Position numbers and translations under genes: made by a program. From Maribellus sp. CM-23 (GTDB lineage Bacteria > Bacteroidota > Bacteroidia > Bacteroidales > Prolixibacteraceae): a stretch of DNA of 64,000 bases. Below the pieces are notes generated by a model that was not told the DNA's origin, did not search any database, and was given only the letters and a program-made list of their open reading frames with translations. Below are positions 34,161-42,387 of this stretch, piece after piece (the stretch's first letter is position 1; every line of letters starts with the position of its first letter). The DNA is taken from assembly GCF_021354595.1 (NCBI RefSeq), contig NZ_JADWYJ010000004.1, positions 248,001 to 312,000 on the forward strand, in the 5' to 3' direction.

Positions 34161-36314
34161 TTATTCTTCTTCCTGCTCTGCTTCGTAAGCTTTTAGCAGT
34201 TCTTCCTGTACATCAGCAGGAACTTTTTCGTAACCGTCGAAAGCGATTGCAAACACACCGCGGCCACCGGTAATCGAACTCAGCGAAGTGGTGTACTTGT
34301 TCATTTCCTTTAACGGAACTTTGGCAGATATTTTTTCCATCCCGTGTTCAGAACCCATACCCATGATCATGGCACGGCGTCCCTGCAGGTCACTCATGGC
34401 GTCACCCATTCTGTCAGACGGAACCCAAACTTCGAGGTTGTATATCGGTTCCAGGATTTTTGGGCCAGCATTTTTGAAAGCCATGCTAAAGGCATTACGT
34501 CCGGCGAGTTTGAACGAGATTTCGTTCGAATCAACCGGGTGCATTTTACCGTCGTAAACATAAACGATAATATCGCGTGCATACGAACCTGTCAGCGGGC
34601 CTTCTTCCATTTTTTCCATGATTCCCTTCAGAATGGCCGGAAGGAAGCGGGCGTCGATCGAACCACCAACAATACAGTTAGCGAAAACCAGTTTGCCACC
34701 CCAGGAAAGTTTGTGTTCTTCAACGGCACGTACCGAAAGTTTTTGCTCCTTATCGCCAAATTTGAACATCGATTTTGGCGCTGCACCTTCATTGTAAGGT
34801 TCAATAATCAGGTGTACTTCACCAAACTGTCCGGCACCACCCGATTGTTTTTTATGACGGTAATCCGCCTGGGCAGGCTTGGTAATGGTTTCGCGGTACG
34901 GAATTCTCGGAGCCAGGTAGTTCACTTCAATTTTATGAATATTGTCGAAATACCATTTCAACACATTCATGTGGTATTCGCCTTGTGCGTGTACCAACAA
35001 TTGTTTTAACTCTTTTGAGTATTCAACAACAAATGTCGGGTCTTCGTATTTTATTTTGTTTAATACTTCGCCTACTTTCTCATCGTCAGAATCATTGACT
35101 GCTTTAACGGCTACCGTATGGCGGGGAGTCGGGAATTGAATCGGTTCAAATACCGTCCCGGCTTCTTTTAACGAAAGCGTTTGGTTGTATTTGGTTTCTT
35201 TCAGCTTAACGGTGCAGCCGATATCGCCGGCTACCAGCTCGTCTACTTTTTCACGGTTTTTACCGGCCGAAACAAAAACTTGCGAAAGACGTTCCTTGTT
35301 GCCTGATTTTGAGTTGACCAGGTCCATGCCTTCTTTCACCGTTCCTGACATTACCTTGAAGAAAGTGATCTCACCAACGTGAGGTTCAACAGAAGTTTTG
35401 AATACAAACAGGCTGGGCGAGTCTGCTGCATCCATTTTTACTTCTTTTCCTCTAACAATGGGGCGTAATTTCTTTTCATACGGAGCAGGCGCAATGTTGG
35501 TAATGAATTCCATTAAACGGGCCACTCCGATGCCTTTTTTAGCCGTGGTGCAGAACACCGGGTACAAGCTTCTGGCCAACATGCCCAGCTTGATCCCTTT
35601 CCGCATTTCGTCCTCTGTTAAAGAGCCTTTGTCGAAATACAGTTCCATCAAAGCTTCTTCGTTCTCTGCGGCTTTTTCCACCAGTTCGTTGTGAAGCTCA
35701 TCTGCACGGTCTTTTTCCGAATCCGGAATATCTAAAATCTCCACTTTTCCGTCTTTCGAGTATTTGTACATTTTCATTTTCAGTACATCGATAATCGACG
35801 AAAAATTAGGGCCGGCATCTACCGGGTATTGTACAATGGTAGCTTTGCCTCCAAAAGTATTTTTACACTCTTCCAGAGTGTTTTCGTAGTTCGAGTTGTC
35901 GTGATCCAGTTGGTTGAAAACAAGGATCAGCGGAGTATGTGCCTTGCTGGCATGACGAATGGCCGCTTCTGTTCCGGCTTCAATACCACTGGTGGTATTA
36001 ATGGTTAAGAGGCCCAGTGCAGTTACACTCAGTGCAGAAACAACACCACCACACAATTCGTCCATCCCGGGAGTATCAATAATATTGATCTTTTTCCCGT
36101 TGAATTCGGTGTACAATAATGTAGAAAAAACAGAATTGCCATAATCCTGTTCTATCTGGTTGTAATCTGAAACTGTATTTTTTGAGGTTACTTCACCTCT
36201 GCGACTTATAACTCCACCCTCGAACAGCATAGCTTCTGCGAGGGTGGTTTTCCCACTGCCGGCATTACCAAGTAAAGCAATGTTCCGGATTTCTTCCGTT
36301 TTATAGACTTTCAT
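34161..36314 (-). CDS. EF-G paralogue (EF-G2 type) lacking the catalytic histidine
   Basis: 717 aa, collinear with elongation factor G. The P-loop is GNAGSGKTT (16-24). Switch I lacks the RGITI motif. Switch II is DTPGM instead of DTPGH, so the GTPase-activating His is Met84. The guanine motif is NQLD (134-137) rather than NKMD. Domains II-V are recognisable (QSGGAGQFGEVHLIIEPY, DSNEISFKLAGRNAF). The standard fusA lies at 62459. An EF-G2 without GTPase activity is known in Bacteroides thetaiotaomicron and has a similar sequence style, so I infer the same class. It is monocistronic, with a promoter at 36378 and terminator at 34095. Confidence 0.9.
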   Translation of the reverse strand: MKVYKTEEIRNIALLGNAGSGKTTLAEAMLFEGGVISRRGEVTSKNTVSDYNQIEQDYGNSVFSTLLYTEFNGKKINIIDTPGMDELCGGVVSALSVTALGLLTINTTSGIEAGTEAAIRHASKAHTPLILVFNQLDHDNSNYENTLEECKNTFGGKATIVQYPVDAGPNFSSIIDVLKMKMYKYSKDGKVEILDIPDSEKDRADELHNELVEKAAENEEALMELYFDKGSLTEDEMRKGIKLGMLARSLYPVFCTTAKKGIGVARLMEFITNIAPAPYEKKLRPIVRGKEVKMDAADSPSLFVFKTSVEPHVGEITFFKVMSGTVKEGMDLVNSKSGNKERLSQVFVSAGKNREKVDELVAGDIGCTVKLKETKYNQTLSLKEAGTVFEPIQFPTPRHTVAVKAVNDSDDEKVGEVLNKIKYEDPTFVVEYSKELKQLLVHAQGEYHMNVLKWYFDNIHKIEVNYLAPRIPYRETITKPAQADYRHKKQSGGAGQFGEVHLIIEPYNEGAAPKSMFKFGDKEQKLSVRAVEEHKLSWGGKLVFANCIVGGSIDARFLPAILKGIMEKMEEGPLTGSYARDIIVYVYDGKMHPVDSNEISFKLAGRNAFSMAFKNAGPKILEPIYNLEVWVPSDRMGDAMSDLQGRRAMIMGMGSEHGMEKISAKVPLKEMNKYTTSLSSITGGRGVFAIAFDGYEKVPADVQEELLKAYEAEQEEE

Positions 36315-36377
36315 TCTATTTTAGTTTTATTGGTTATTGATTCTCGCTTGAACTTCTTGTTTTCGAAGCAAGGACAC

Positions 36378-36407
36378 CAAAAATAGCAATATTTTGCAAA
36401 GAATCAA
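36378..36407 (-). promoter_or_regulatory. Promoter of the EF-G paralogue
   Basis: Minus strand TTG, 19 bases, TATTTTTG; transcription start near 36371, ~57-base leader. The remaining divergent gap (36408-36735) shows no gene. Confidence 0.7.
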
Positions 36408-36735
36408 GTGCTGTTAAACAGCCCCCTATACTATTGATATGCAGGAGGTAGGAATCGTGAAATTAAGTGACATTCAGTGAGCAGATTAGATGACTTTTGT
36501 TAATAAATGTTATAGTCTGGAATGGCTCTGAATAAGCAGTTGCTGGAAGGTTTTCAGGGGATCTTTCCTGCTGTTCTTTGGGGAGAATTTCACACCGGAA
36601 ATAAAGCCTGTTTTGGTGGTTGGTTTTGATGCAAAAGCACTCAGCGAAATCATGATTTGTAATTTCCAATGTTAATTTATTTAGAACGATTAAAAAAAAG
36701 GACAATAAAAGTGTTTTTTGTCTGAAATAAGCATT

Positions 36736-36760
36736 TATATTTGCAACGTGACAAAAGTCA
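36736..36760 (+). promoter_or_regulatory. -7 box and inverted repeat before the Cys/Met leader ORF
   Basis: TATATTTG (36736-36743) matches TAnnTTTG. The nearest TTTG (36717-36720) is only 15 bases upstream, shorter than usual. TGAC-AAAA-GTCA (36749-36760) lies over the expected start site and could be an operator. The transcript would start about 40 bases before the leader ATG. Confidence 0.5.
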
Positions 36761-36789
36761 TATAACGAGAAGTTTTTAAGATTGAAACA

Positions 36790-36882
36790 ATGAAAAAATA
36801 TTCTTCTGAAATAATGGGACAATCAATGGCATGTATGATGTGTATGTGTTGTGATTGGCTATGCTTGCAGAAGAATAACTGA
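36790..36882 (+). CDS. Cys/Met-rich leader peptide of the sulfite-reductase operon
   Basis: 30 codons, ATG 36790 to TGA 36880-36882. Five Cys (residues 15, 18, 20, 21, 25) and six Met (1, 9, 13, 16, 17, 19) lie in a short peptide whose centre reads CMMCMCC. It has no domain and is too short for a normal protein. It ends 31 bases before the arm of an intrinsic terminator (36914) and contains two segments able to pair with each other (36799-36808 with 36868-36877), the second of which can also pair with the terminator arm. These features fit a leader peptide whose translation senses cysteine and perhaps methionine supply and controls the operon behind it. Expression has not been shown. Confidence 0.8.
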   Translation: MKKYSSEIMGQSMACMMCMCCDWLCLQKNN

Positions 36883-36950
36883 ATAAGTAAGAATTATAAC
36901 TACCTAATAATTACGGCTCTTCTGCACTTGCGGAAGGGTCGTTTTTTTTT
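36799..36950 (+). promoter_or_regulatory. Candidate cysteine/methionine transcription attenuator
   Basis: Segment 1 TATTCTTCTG (36799-36808) pairs perfectly with segment 2 CAGAAGAATA (36868-36877). Segment 2, extended to TGCAGAAGA (36866-36874), pairs over 9 bases with segment 3 TCTTCTGCA (36918-36926). Segment 3 is the rising arm of the terminator, whose other arm is segment 4 (36930-36941). The pairings are mutually exclusive. A ribosome that finishes the leader would cover segment 2 and favour termination. One stalled on Cys codons would keep 1 and 2 apart, leaving 2 free to disrupt the terminator. Confidence 0.7.
36914..36950 (+). terminator. Attenuator terminator before the DUF2061-cysJI operon
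   Basis: 12-bp stem with three G-U pairs (CGGCTCTTCTGC / GCGGAAGGGTCG), ACTT loop, then nine T. It lies between the leader ORF and the first operon gene on the same strand, so read-through must be regulated or leaky. Confidence 0.85.
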
Positions 36951-37008
36951 AGTTGAAACGGAACAAGGCAAAACTGCTGACAAGCCGGATGAACCAAAAG
37001 ACAAACAA

Positions 37009-37263
37009 ATGGGAAATACAGCAACAGGAAAGACCATAGAGCGGAAACGCCGCAGCATTGCCAAAACAATCTCGTGGCGTGCGGTGGGGACACTCGATAC
37101 CATCCTTATCTCGTGGATTGTAGTCGGAAACATTCATTTTGCGGTAACCATTGGAGGGGTAGAGTTGTTTACCAAGATGGCGCTTTACTTTTTTCACGAA
37201 CGTGCGTGGAATAAATGCAATTACGGAAGAGAAAAAGAAGTACCGATTGAATACGAGATATAA
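37009..37263 (+). CDS. DUF2061 small membrane protein
   Basis: 84 aa from the ATG at 37009; the frame is open further upstream but that would run through the attenuator terminator, so the internal ATG is chosen. Two hydrophobic segments (about 23-42 and 45-65) and the family pattern SIAKTISWRAVGTLDT, TKMALYFFHERAWNK are clear. DUF2061 proteins often accompany sulfate-assimilation genes in Bacteroidota; the activity is unknown. The gap to the next gene is 3 bases. I infer a role linked to sulfite or sulfate handling at the membrane. Confidence 0.85.
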   Translation: MGNTATGKTIERKRRSIAKTISWRAVGTLDTILISWIVVGNIHFAVTIGGVELFTKMALYFFHERAWNKCNYGREKEVPIEYEI

Positions 37264-37266
37264 GAA

Positions 37267-37719
37267 ATGAAGAAGAACTTTTTACCCATATCGATCGATA
37301 TTGCCAACGAGAAAATCCTGGTAATAGGAGGCGGCCCGGATGCCCTGAAAAAGTTGCGGATACTTCAGCGTTTTGAGGCCGAGGTAGAAGTACTGGCTCC
37401 GGAAGTGTGCGAAGAAATCAAGCAAAGTGGTGTAAAGTACATCGAAGCAGGATACGACAAGAAGTATCTGAAAGATTACTTAATGGTTTATTCCTGTTTG
37501 GATGATGAGGATGCTGACCAGCAAATTGTTAAAGATTGCAGGGAAGCGCGTGTTTTGGTGAACATCCACGATAAACCTGCGTTGTGTCAGTTTGTATCAC
37601 CCGCCATTTACCGGCAGGGGAATATAACGGTAGCCGTTGGATCGAACGGCGAAAACGTTCATGAATCAATAAGAATCAGAGATCTTATAAAAGATAAATT
37701 GCAATTTAATTTAGGATAG
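37267..37719 (+). CDS. Precorrin-2 dehydrogenase / sirohydrochlorin ferrochelatase (CysG-N/Met8-like)
   Basis: 150 aa. NAD-dependent oxidation of precorrin-2 to sirohydrochlorin and possibly iron insertion to make sirohaem. The Rossmann site is VIGGGPDALKKLRIL (about 19-33), followed by VLAPEV and NIHDKPALCQFVSPAIYRQGNITVAVGSNG. Only the dehydrogenase part of a CysG is present; the methyltransferase is separate at 42388. It is short compared with Met8 (~220 aa or more), so whether it also chelates iron is uncertain. It sits in the operon with the enzyme that needs its product (CysI). Confidence 0.88.
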   Translation: MKKNFLPISIDIANEKILVIGGGPDALKKLRILQRFEAEVEVLAPEVCEEIKQSGVKYIEAGYDKKYLKDYLMVYSCLDDEDADQQIVKDCREARVLVNIHDKPALCQFVSPAIYRQGNITVAVGSNGENVHESIRIRDLIKDKLQFNLG

Positions 37720-37721
37720 AA

Positions 37722-39551
37722 ATGAGTTTAAAGTTGAATCCATTAAGTGACCAACAATTAACCGCGTTGGGACAACTGGTACAAGGATTAACAAAGGAAC
37801 AAACCCTTTGGCTAAGCGGCTATTTCGAAGGCCGGCTGGCAGTTTTAGGCGCAAGCTCCGAAGTTCAGTCAATAAGCGCGCCGGCCGCAGCTGTTGCACC
37901 GGCACCGGAGAACCGTATCAACCTGACGATTTTGTTTGGAACAGAAACCGGTCATTCGCAGGGATTGGCTGAGCGTCTGGGCGAAAAAGCAACCTTTAAA
38001 GGTATCAATGCACAGGTGTACAGCCTGTACGATTACAACTACAAAAAACTGAAAGAAGAAGAGAATGTAGCCATAATCGTGAGTACACACGGCGAAGGCG
38101 ACCCGCCGGACATGGCCGAAGATTTTCACAAGTATGTAACCGGCAACCGGGCGCCGCAGCTCGAAAGTACCAACTATTCGGTGCTGGCCCTGGGCGATAA
38201 AACCTACCGGAACTTTTGTAAAACCGGAGAGGACATCGATGATGCGCTGAAAAGCTGTGGCGGCTACCGGATCACGTCGATGGTGAAATGCGACGTTGAT
38301 TACGAACAGAGCGCCGAAATCTGGATGAACAACGTGTTGCTCAACCTTACTCCGGCCGAAGCACCGGCAGCATCAGGTTCTGCCACGCCTGCAGCTCCCG
38401 CGCCGGCAACGGCGGTAAACGGGGCTGCTGTGGTGGGTGAGACCTTCTCGAAAAACAATCCTTACATGGCGACCGTCCTTGATAAGGTAAAGATAACCGG
38501 ACGCGATTCGGACAAGGAAGTCTACCATGTGGAGCTTTCGCTCGAAGGATCGGGGCTGGAATACGAACCGGGGGATTCCCTGGGGATTTTCGCCCATAAT
38601 CCAACCGGCCTGGTGGAGGCGATTTTCGAACAAACCGGTTTTGATCCGGAGCAACAGGTAGATTTTGGCGAAGACAAGATCGGTCTGAAAGAGGCGCTGA
38701 GTTACCACCTCGAAATCACAACGCTGACTTACGACCTGCTGGAAAAATACTACGATAAAACCAAGAATGCCGATCTGCTGAAGATTCTCGAAGACGAAGA
38801 TGCTTTAAACGACTATTTATACGGACACGATGTACTGGACTTACTGGAAGATTTTCCGTTTAAGTGGAATGCCAACAAACTGGTGAGCATTTTGCGCCCG
38901 GTTCCGCCGCGTTTGTATTCGATATCCTCGAGCATGGAGAGTGTGGGGGAAGAAGTACATGCCACGATCTCGGTGGTGCGTTACGAGCGTAAAAACCGTA
39001 CGCGCAAAGGTGCCTGCTCCAGTTACCTGAGCGACGGGGTGGAGGTAGACGACCAGATCCCGGTTTACATCGAGAAGAACCCGGCGTTTAAACTGCCGCT
39101 GAACGGTTCCAAAATCATTATGGTGGGAGCCGGAACCGGTGTGGCGCCTTACCGTGCCTTTATGCAGCACCGCGAAAGTCAGGGAATGAAAGGAAACACC
39201 TGGTTGTTTTTTGGCGACCGCAGGTTTAGCTCCGATTTTCTGTACCAGGCCGAGTGGCAGAAACTGCTGAAATCAGAACACCTGGAACGGATGGACGTGG
39301 CTTTTTCACGCGATCAGGAAGAAAAGGTTTATGTACAGCACCGCCTGAAGGAAAATCAAAAAGAAGTATTCGAGTGGCTTGAAAACGGAGCTTATCTCTA
39401 CCTCTGCGGCGACATGAAACACATGGCCAAAGATGTGAACAAGGCCTTGCTGGAAATTGTGCAGGCGCAGGGAGGCATCAGCCAGGAACAAGCCGAGAAA
39501 TACATTAAGAATCTGAAGCGCGAAAAGCGTTTCCAGACCGACGTTTACTAA
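37722..39551 (+). CDS. cysJ: Sulfite reductase flavoprotein subunit
   Basis: 609 aa. Passes electrons from NADPH through FAD and FMN to CysI. After a leader (1-60), the flavodoxin domain (about 65-205) has FGTETGHSQGLAERL and STHGEGDPPD. An Ala/Pro-rich linker (about 208-240) precedes the FAD domain with RLYSISSS (about 396-403) and GACSSYLSD, and the NADPH domain with GAGTGVAPYRAFMQHR. The C-terminus has the aromatic end (FQTDVY) typical of diflavin reductases. It starts 2 bases after the preceding stop. Confidence 0.95.
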   Translation: MSLKLNPLSDQQLTALGQLVQGLTKEQTLWLSGYFEGRLAVLGASSEVQSISAPAAAVAPAPENRINLTILFGTETGHSQGLAERLGEKATFKGINAQVYSLYDYNYKKLKEEENVAIIVSTHGEGDPPDMAEDFHKYVTGNRAPQLESTNYSVLALGDKTYRNFCKTGEDIDDALKSCGGYRITSMVKCDVDYEQSAEIWMNNVLLNLTPAEAPAASGSATPAAPAPATAVNGAAVVGETFSKNNPYMATVLDKVKITGRDSDKEVYHVELSLEGSGLEYEPGDSLGIFAHNPTGLVEAIFEQTGFDPEQQVDFGEDKIGLKEALSYHLEITTLTYDLLEKYYDKTKNADLLKILEDEDALNDYLYGHDVLDLLEDFPFKWNANKLVSILRPVPPRLYSISSSMESVGEEVHATISVVRYERKNRTRKGACSSYLSDGVEVDDQIPVYIEKNPAFKLPLNGSKIIMVGAGTGVAPYRAFMQHRESQGMKGNTWLFFGDRRFSSDFLYQAEWQKLLKSEHLERMDVAFSRDQEEKVYVQHRLKENQKEVFEWLENGAYLYLCGDMKHMAKDVNKALLEIVQAQGGISQEQAEKYIKNLKREKRFQTDVY

Positions 39552-39597
39552 CGATACTACAACAACTCAACAACAACCCGATTTTAATACCCGAAAA

Positions 39598-41298
39598 ATG
39601 AGTGAAACAATCAACTGGAAAGAACTGTCGGAGGTAGAGCGCCTGAAACACGAGAGCAACTACCTGCGTGGTACCCTGGTCGAAAGCCTGGCCAACCCGA
39701 TTACGGGAGCCATTTCGGACGGCGACACGCAGATCTCGAAATTTCACGGTATCTACCAGCAAACCGACCGCGATCTCGACAAAGAAAGAAAACACCAAAA
39801 GCTGGAGCCGCTGTACTCCTTCCTGCTGCGAATCAGGATGCCCGGAGGGCGGTTTACCCCGGATCAGTGGCTGCGCATGGATGATCTTTCGAACAAGTAC
39901 GCCAACGGTACGCTAAAGCTTACTACGCGGCAAACCTTTCAATTGCATGGTGTTTTAAAGAAGAACCTGAAAAACACCATCAGCGAAATGAACCAAAGCC
40001 TGCTGGATACGATCGCGGCTTGCGGCGACGTCAACCGAAATGTGATGAGCCATGCCAACCCGGCTGAATCGCCTTTTCATGCGGAAGTCATTGACCTGGC
40101 CCGGAGTATCAGCGAGCACCTTTTGCCGCGGACGACCGCTTACCACGAAATCTGGCTCGACAAAAAACTGGTGGCCGGTGGTCAGCAGGATCAGGAACCC
40201 ATTTACGGAGACCGTTATTTGCCGCGAAAATTCAAGATTGGCGTGGTGATTCCTCCGTATAACGATTGCGATGTTTTCTCGCAGGACCTGGGATTTATCG
40301 CCATTGTGGAGAAAAACAGGATCGTTGGCTACAACGTGGTCGTGGGCGGCGGTTTGGGATCTACTTTCGGGATGCCCGAAACCTACCCGCGTGCCGGAAC
40401 GGTCATTGGCTTTTGTTTGGCTGATCAGGTAATAGATGTGGCCGAAAAAGTATTGCTGGTGCAACGCGACAACGGCGACCGTAAAAACCGCAAACAGGCC
40501 CGTCTGAAATATACCTTCGACCGGATGGGGGAGGAGTTGTTCAAAGCGGAAGTGGAAAAGCGCCTGGGCTACGCACTGGAGGAAGCCAAGCCTTTTGTGT
40601 TGACGCATAACGGCGACGATTACGGTTGGAAAAAGGGAACCGACGACAAATGGCACCTGACGTATTTTGTGGAAGGCGGCCGTGTGCGCGACGACGAAAA
40701 GTTTCAGCTAAAAACCGCGATAAAGGAAATTGCCAAAATCAGTGACGGGGATTTTATCATTACCGGTAATCAAAACCTGATCATTTCCGGCGTTTCGGCA
40801 CCTGTGAAGAAAAAGGTCGATGCCCTGCTAAAAAAGTACGGGGTGGCACCTACCGAACTTTCCGGATTGCGGAAAAACTCCATCGCTTGTGTGGCTTTGC
40901 CCACCTGTCCGCTGGCCTTTGCCGAAGCCGAACGGTACTTGCCGACACTTGTATCAAAAATTGAAACCATCCTTAACGAATTCAAACTGGGAGAGGAAGA
41001 AATTGTGATCCGGATGACAGGCTGTCCCAATGGTTGCGGAAGGCCTTACCTGGCAGAAATCGGGCTGATCGGGAAATCGCCGGGTTACTACAACCTGTAC
41101 CTGGGCGGCAGTTTTAACGGCGATCGTTTAAATGCCCTGTACAAGGAAACCATCAACGAAGAAGAGATTCTGCAGGAACTAAGGATCATTATCGAAGACT
41201 TTGCGGCGAATCGCACGGAGAAAGAACATTTCGGCGATTTTGTGATCCGCAAGGGATATGTTCAGGAGATCCTTGAAGGAAAAGATTTCAGGCATTGA
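39598..41298 (+). CDS. cysI: Sulfite reductase haemoprotein subunit
   Basis: 566 aa. Six-electron reduction of sulfite to sulfide on a sirohaem-[4Fe-4S] centre. The cluster cysteines are Cys431 and Cys437 (CVALPTC) and Cys476 and Cys480 (GCPNGCGRP); the last also bridges to sirohaem. Sirohaem-contacting Arg/Lys are in LTTRQTFQLHG and NGDFIITGNQN-like segments (FIITGNQNLIISG). The length is normal for NADPH-type CysI. It follows cysJ by 46 bases, and sirohaem-synthesis genes flank the pair on both sides. Confidence 0.95.
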   Translation: MSETINWKELSEVERLKHESNYLRGTLVESLANPITGAISDGDTQISKFHGIYQQTDRDLDKERKHQKLEPLYSFLLRIRMPGGRFTPDQWLRMDDLSNKYANGTLKLTTRQTFQLHGVLKKNLKNTISEMNQSLLDTIAACGDVNRNVMSHANPAESPFHAEVIDLARSISEHLLPRTTAYHEIWLDKKLVAGGQQDQEPIYGDRYLPRKFKIGVVIPPYNDCDVFSQDLGFIAIVEKNRIVGYNVVVGGGLGSTFGMPETYPRAGTVIGFCLADQVIDVAEKVLLVQRDNGDRKNRKQARLKYTFDRMGEELFKAEVEKRLGYALEEAKPFVLTHNGDDYGWKKGTDDKWHLTYFVEGGRVRDDEKFQLKTAIKEIAKISDGDFIITGNQNLIISGVSAPVKKKVDALLKKYGVAPTELSGLRKNSIACVALPTCPLAFAEAERYLPTLVSKIETILNEFKLGEEEIVIRMTGCPNGCGRPYLAEIGLIGKSPGYYNLYLGGSFNGDRLNALYKETINEEEILQELRIIIEDFAANRTEKEHFGDFVIRKGYVQEILEGKDFRH

Positions 41299-41370
41299 TC
41301 CTGTCACGTGGGGGTAAAAGAGAATTACAGGATTAAACACTTTACAAGATGGCGGTAATTTGACATTAAA

Positions 41371-41440
41371 CCCCCTAAATCCCCCGATGGGGGACGATTC
41401 TTTCCGTCAGCTGACGGAGAGGTGAGGAGGGGGCATTGCC
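41371..41440. repeat. Palindromic CCCCCTAAATCCCCC element, copy 1
   Basis: CCCCCTAAATCCCCC-GAT-GGGGGACG is followed by the palindrome CCGTCAGCTGACGG and GAGGTGAGGAGGGGGCA. Two related copies lie at 45232 and 47760. Confidence 0.6.
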
Positions 41441-41521
41441 CGACAACGTGAAAATGAAAATTTATTTCAGATTGGGACAACTTCATCTCTTACATTTTTT
41501 AGGACACTAACTACAAAGGTT

Positions 41522-42361
41522 ATGAGCAAAACAATATCAATATTAGGCAGCGGCTGGCTGGGAACGGCTTTGGGTAAATCGCTTTTGCGCAAAGGTTGGG
41601 ACGTAAAAGGTTCCACCACATCGACACAAACCTACAACGACCTCGAGATGACCGGCATCAGTACCTTTTATGTAAAGGTGCAGCCGCAGGGCATCCGGAT
41701 CGATTACAACAGTTTCTTTAACACCGATGTTTTGCTGGTCAGTTTTCCGCCTACGCGTACTTCCTGCGTCGAAGAATCGTTTCCGCAGAAAATTGAGCAG
41801 GTGGTGCAAAAGATCAAGGAGATCGGCATCAAAAAGGTGCTGTTTATTTCTTCTACGTCGGTGTATGAATCCCGAAACGGAGAAGTGAAGGAAGGAAACG
41901 AAGGAACGCCGGAAAAAGCCAGTGGCCGGGCTTTGCTTTTGGCCGAAAAGCTTTTTTTGCAGGAGGACGCTTTTCAAACCACGGTACTTCGTTTTGGCGG
42001 TCTGATTGGTTACGATCGCAATCCGGCGCGTTTTGTTCAGCACCGTACCGAGGTGGCAGGCGCCGTGCCGGTGAACCTGATCCACCGCGACGATTGTGTC
42101 AACATCATCACCGAAATACTCGAAAAGGAGGTTTGGGGAGAGGTGTTTAACGCCGCTTCGCCCGAACATCCGACCAAAGCCGAATTTTACGCCAAGGCAG
42201 CAAAAATAAGCGAGTTGCCGGTTCCGGCGTTTACCGGTACACCGGAACCCTTTAAAATTGTGAACAGCGATAAACTCCGGGAAAAGCTCGGCTATCAATT
42301 TATTTACAACAGCCCGATGGACTATCTGCGTGAAGTGGAAGAGTGGGCCTACCGTATCTGA
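41522..42361 (+). CDS. NAD(P)-binding SDR/epimerase-like protein of the sulfite-reductase operon
   Basis: 279 aa, extended-SDR fold. The Rossmann motif is LGSGWLGTALGKSLLRKG (about 8-25), and ISSTSVYESRNGEV and VLRFGGLIGYDRNP resemble YeeZ-type epimerase-like proteins. The catalytic YxxxK pair is not evident at the expected place, so it may be a non-canonical reductase. It starts 223 bases after cysI (with a repeat element between) and ends 26 bases before cobA, so it is probably within the sirohaem/sulfite unit. Its substrate is unknown. Confidence 0.8.
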   Translation: MSKTISILGSGWLGTALGKSLLRKGWDVKGSTTSTQTYNDLEMTGISTFYVKVQPQGIRIDYNSFFNTDVLLVSFPPTRTSCVEESFPQKIEQVVQKIKEIGIKKVLFISSTSVYESRNGEVKEGNEGTPEKASGRALLLAEKLFLQEDAFQTTVLRFGGLIGYDRNPARFVQHRTEVAGAVPVNLIHRDDCVNIITEILEKEVWGEVFNAASPEHPTKAEFYAKAAKISELPVPAFTGTPEPFKIVNSDKLREKLGYQFIYNSPMDYLREVEEWAYRI

Positions 42362-42387
42362 CAATACGGTAAAATTTGGAGGAAATC

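Noticed and set aside
36463..36822. 119-codon minus-strand ORF opposite the Cys/Met leader
   Set aside because: It overlaps the leader ORF and its promoter on the other strand; the sequence is rich in Phe/Cys/His as expected for the antisense of noncoding DNA.
36736..36950. SAM or other riboswitch upstream of the sulfite-reductase operon
   Set aside because: I could not fit SAM-I, SAM-II or SAM/SAH consensus features. The coding capacity and three-way pairing explain the leader better.
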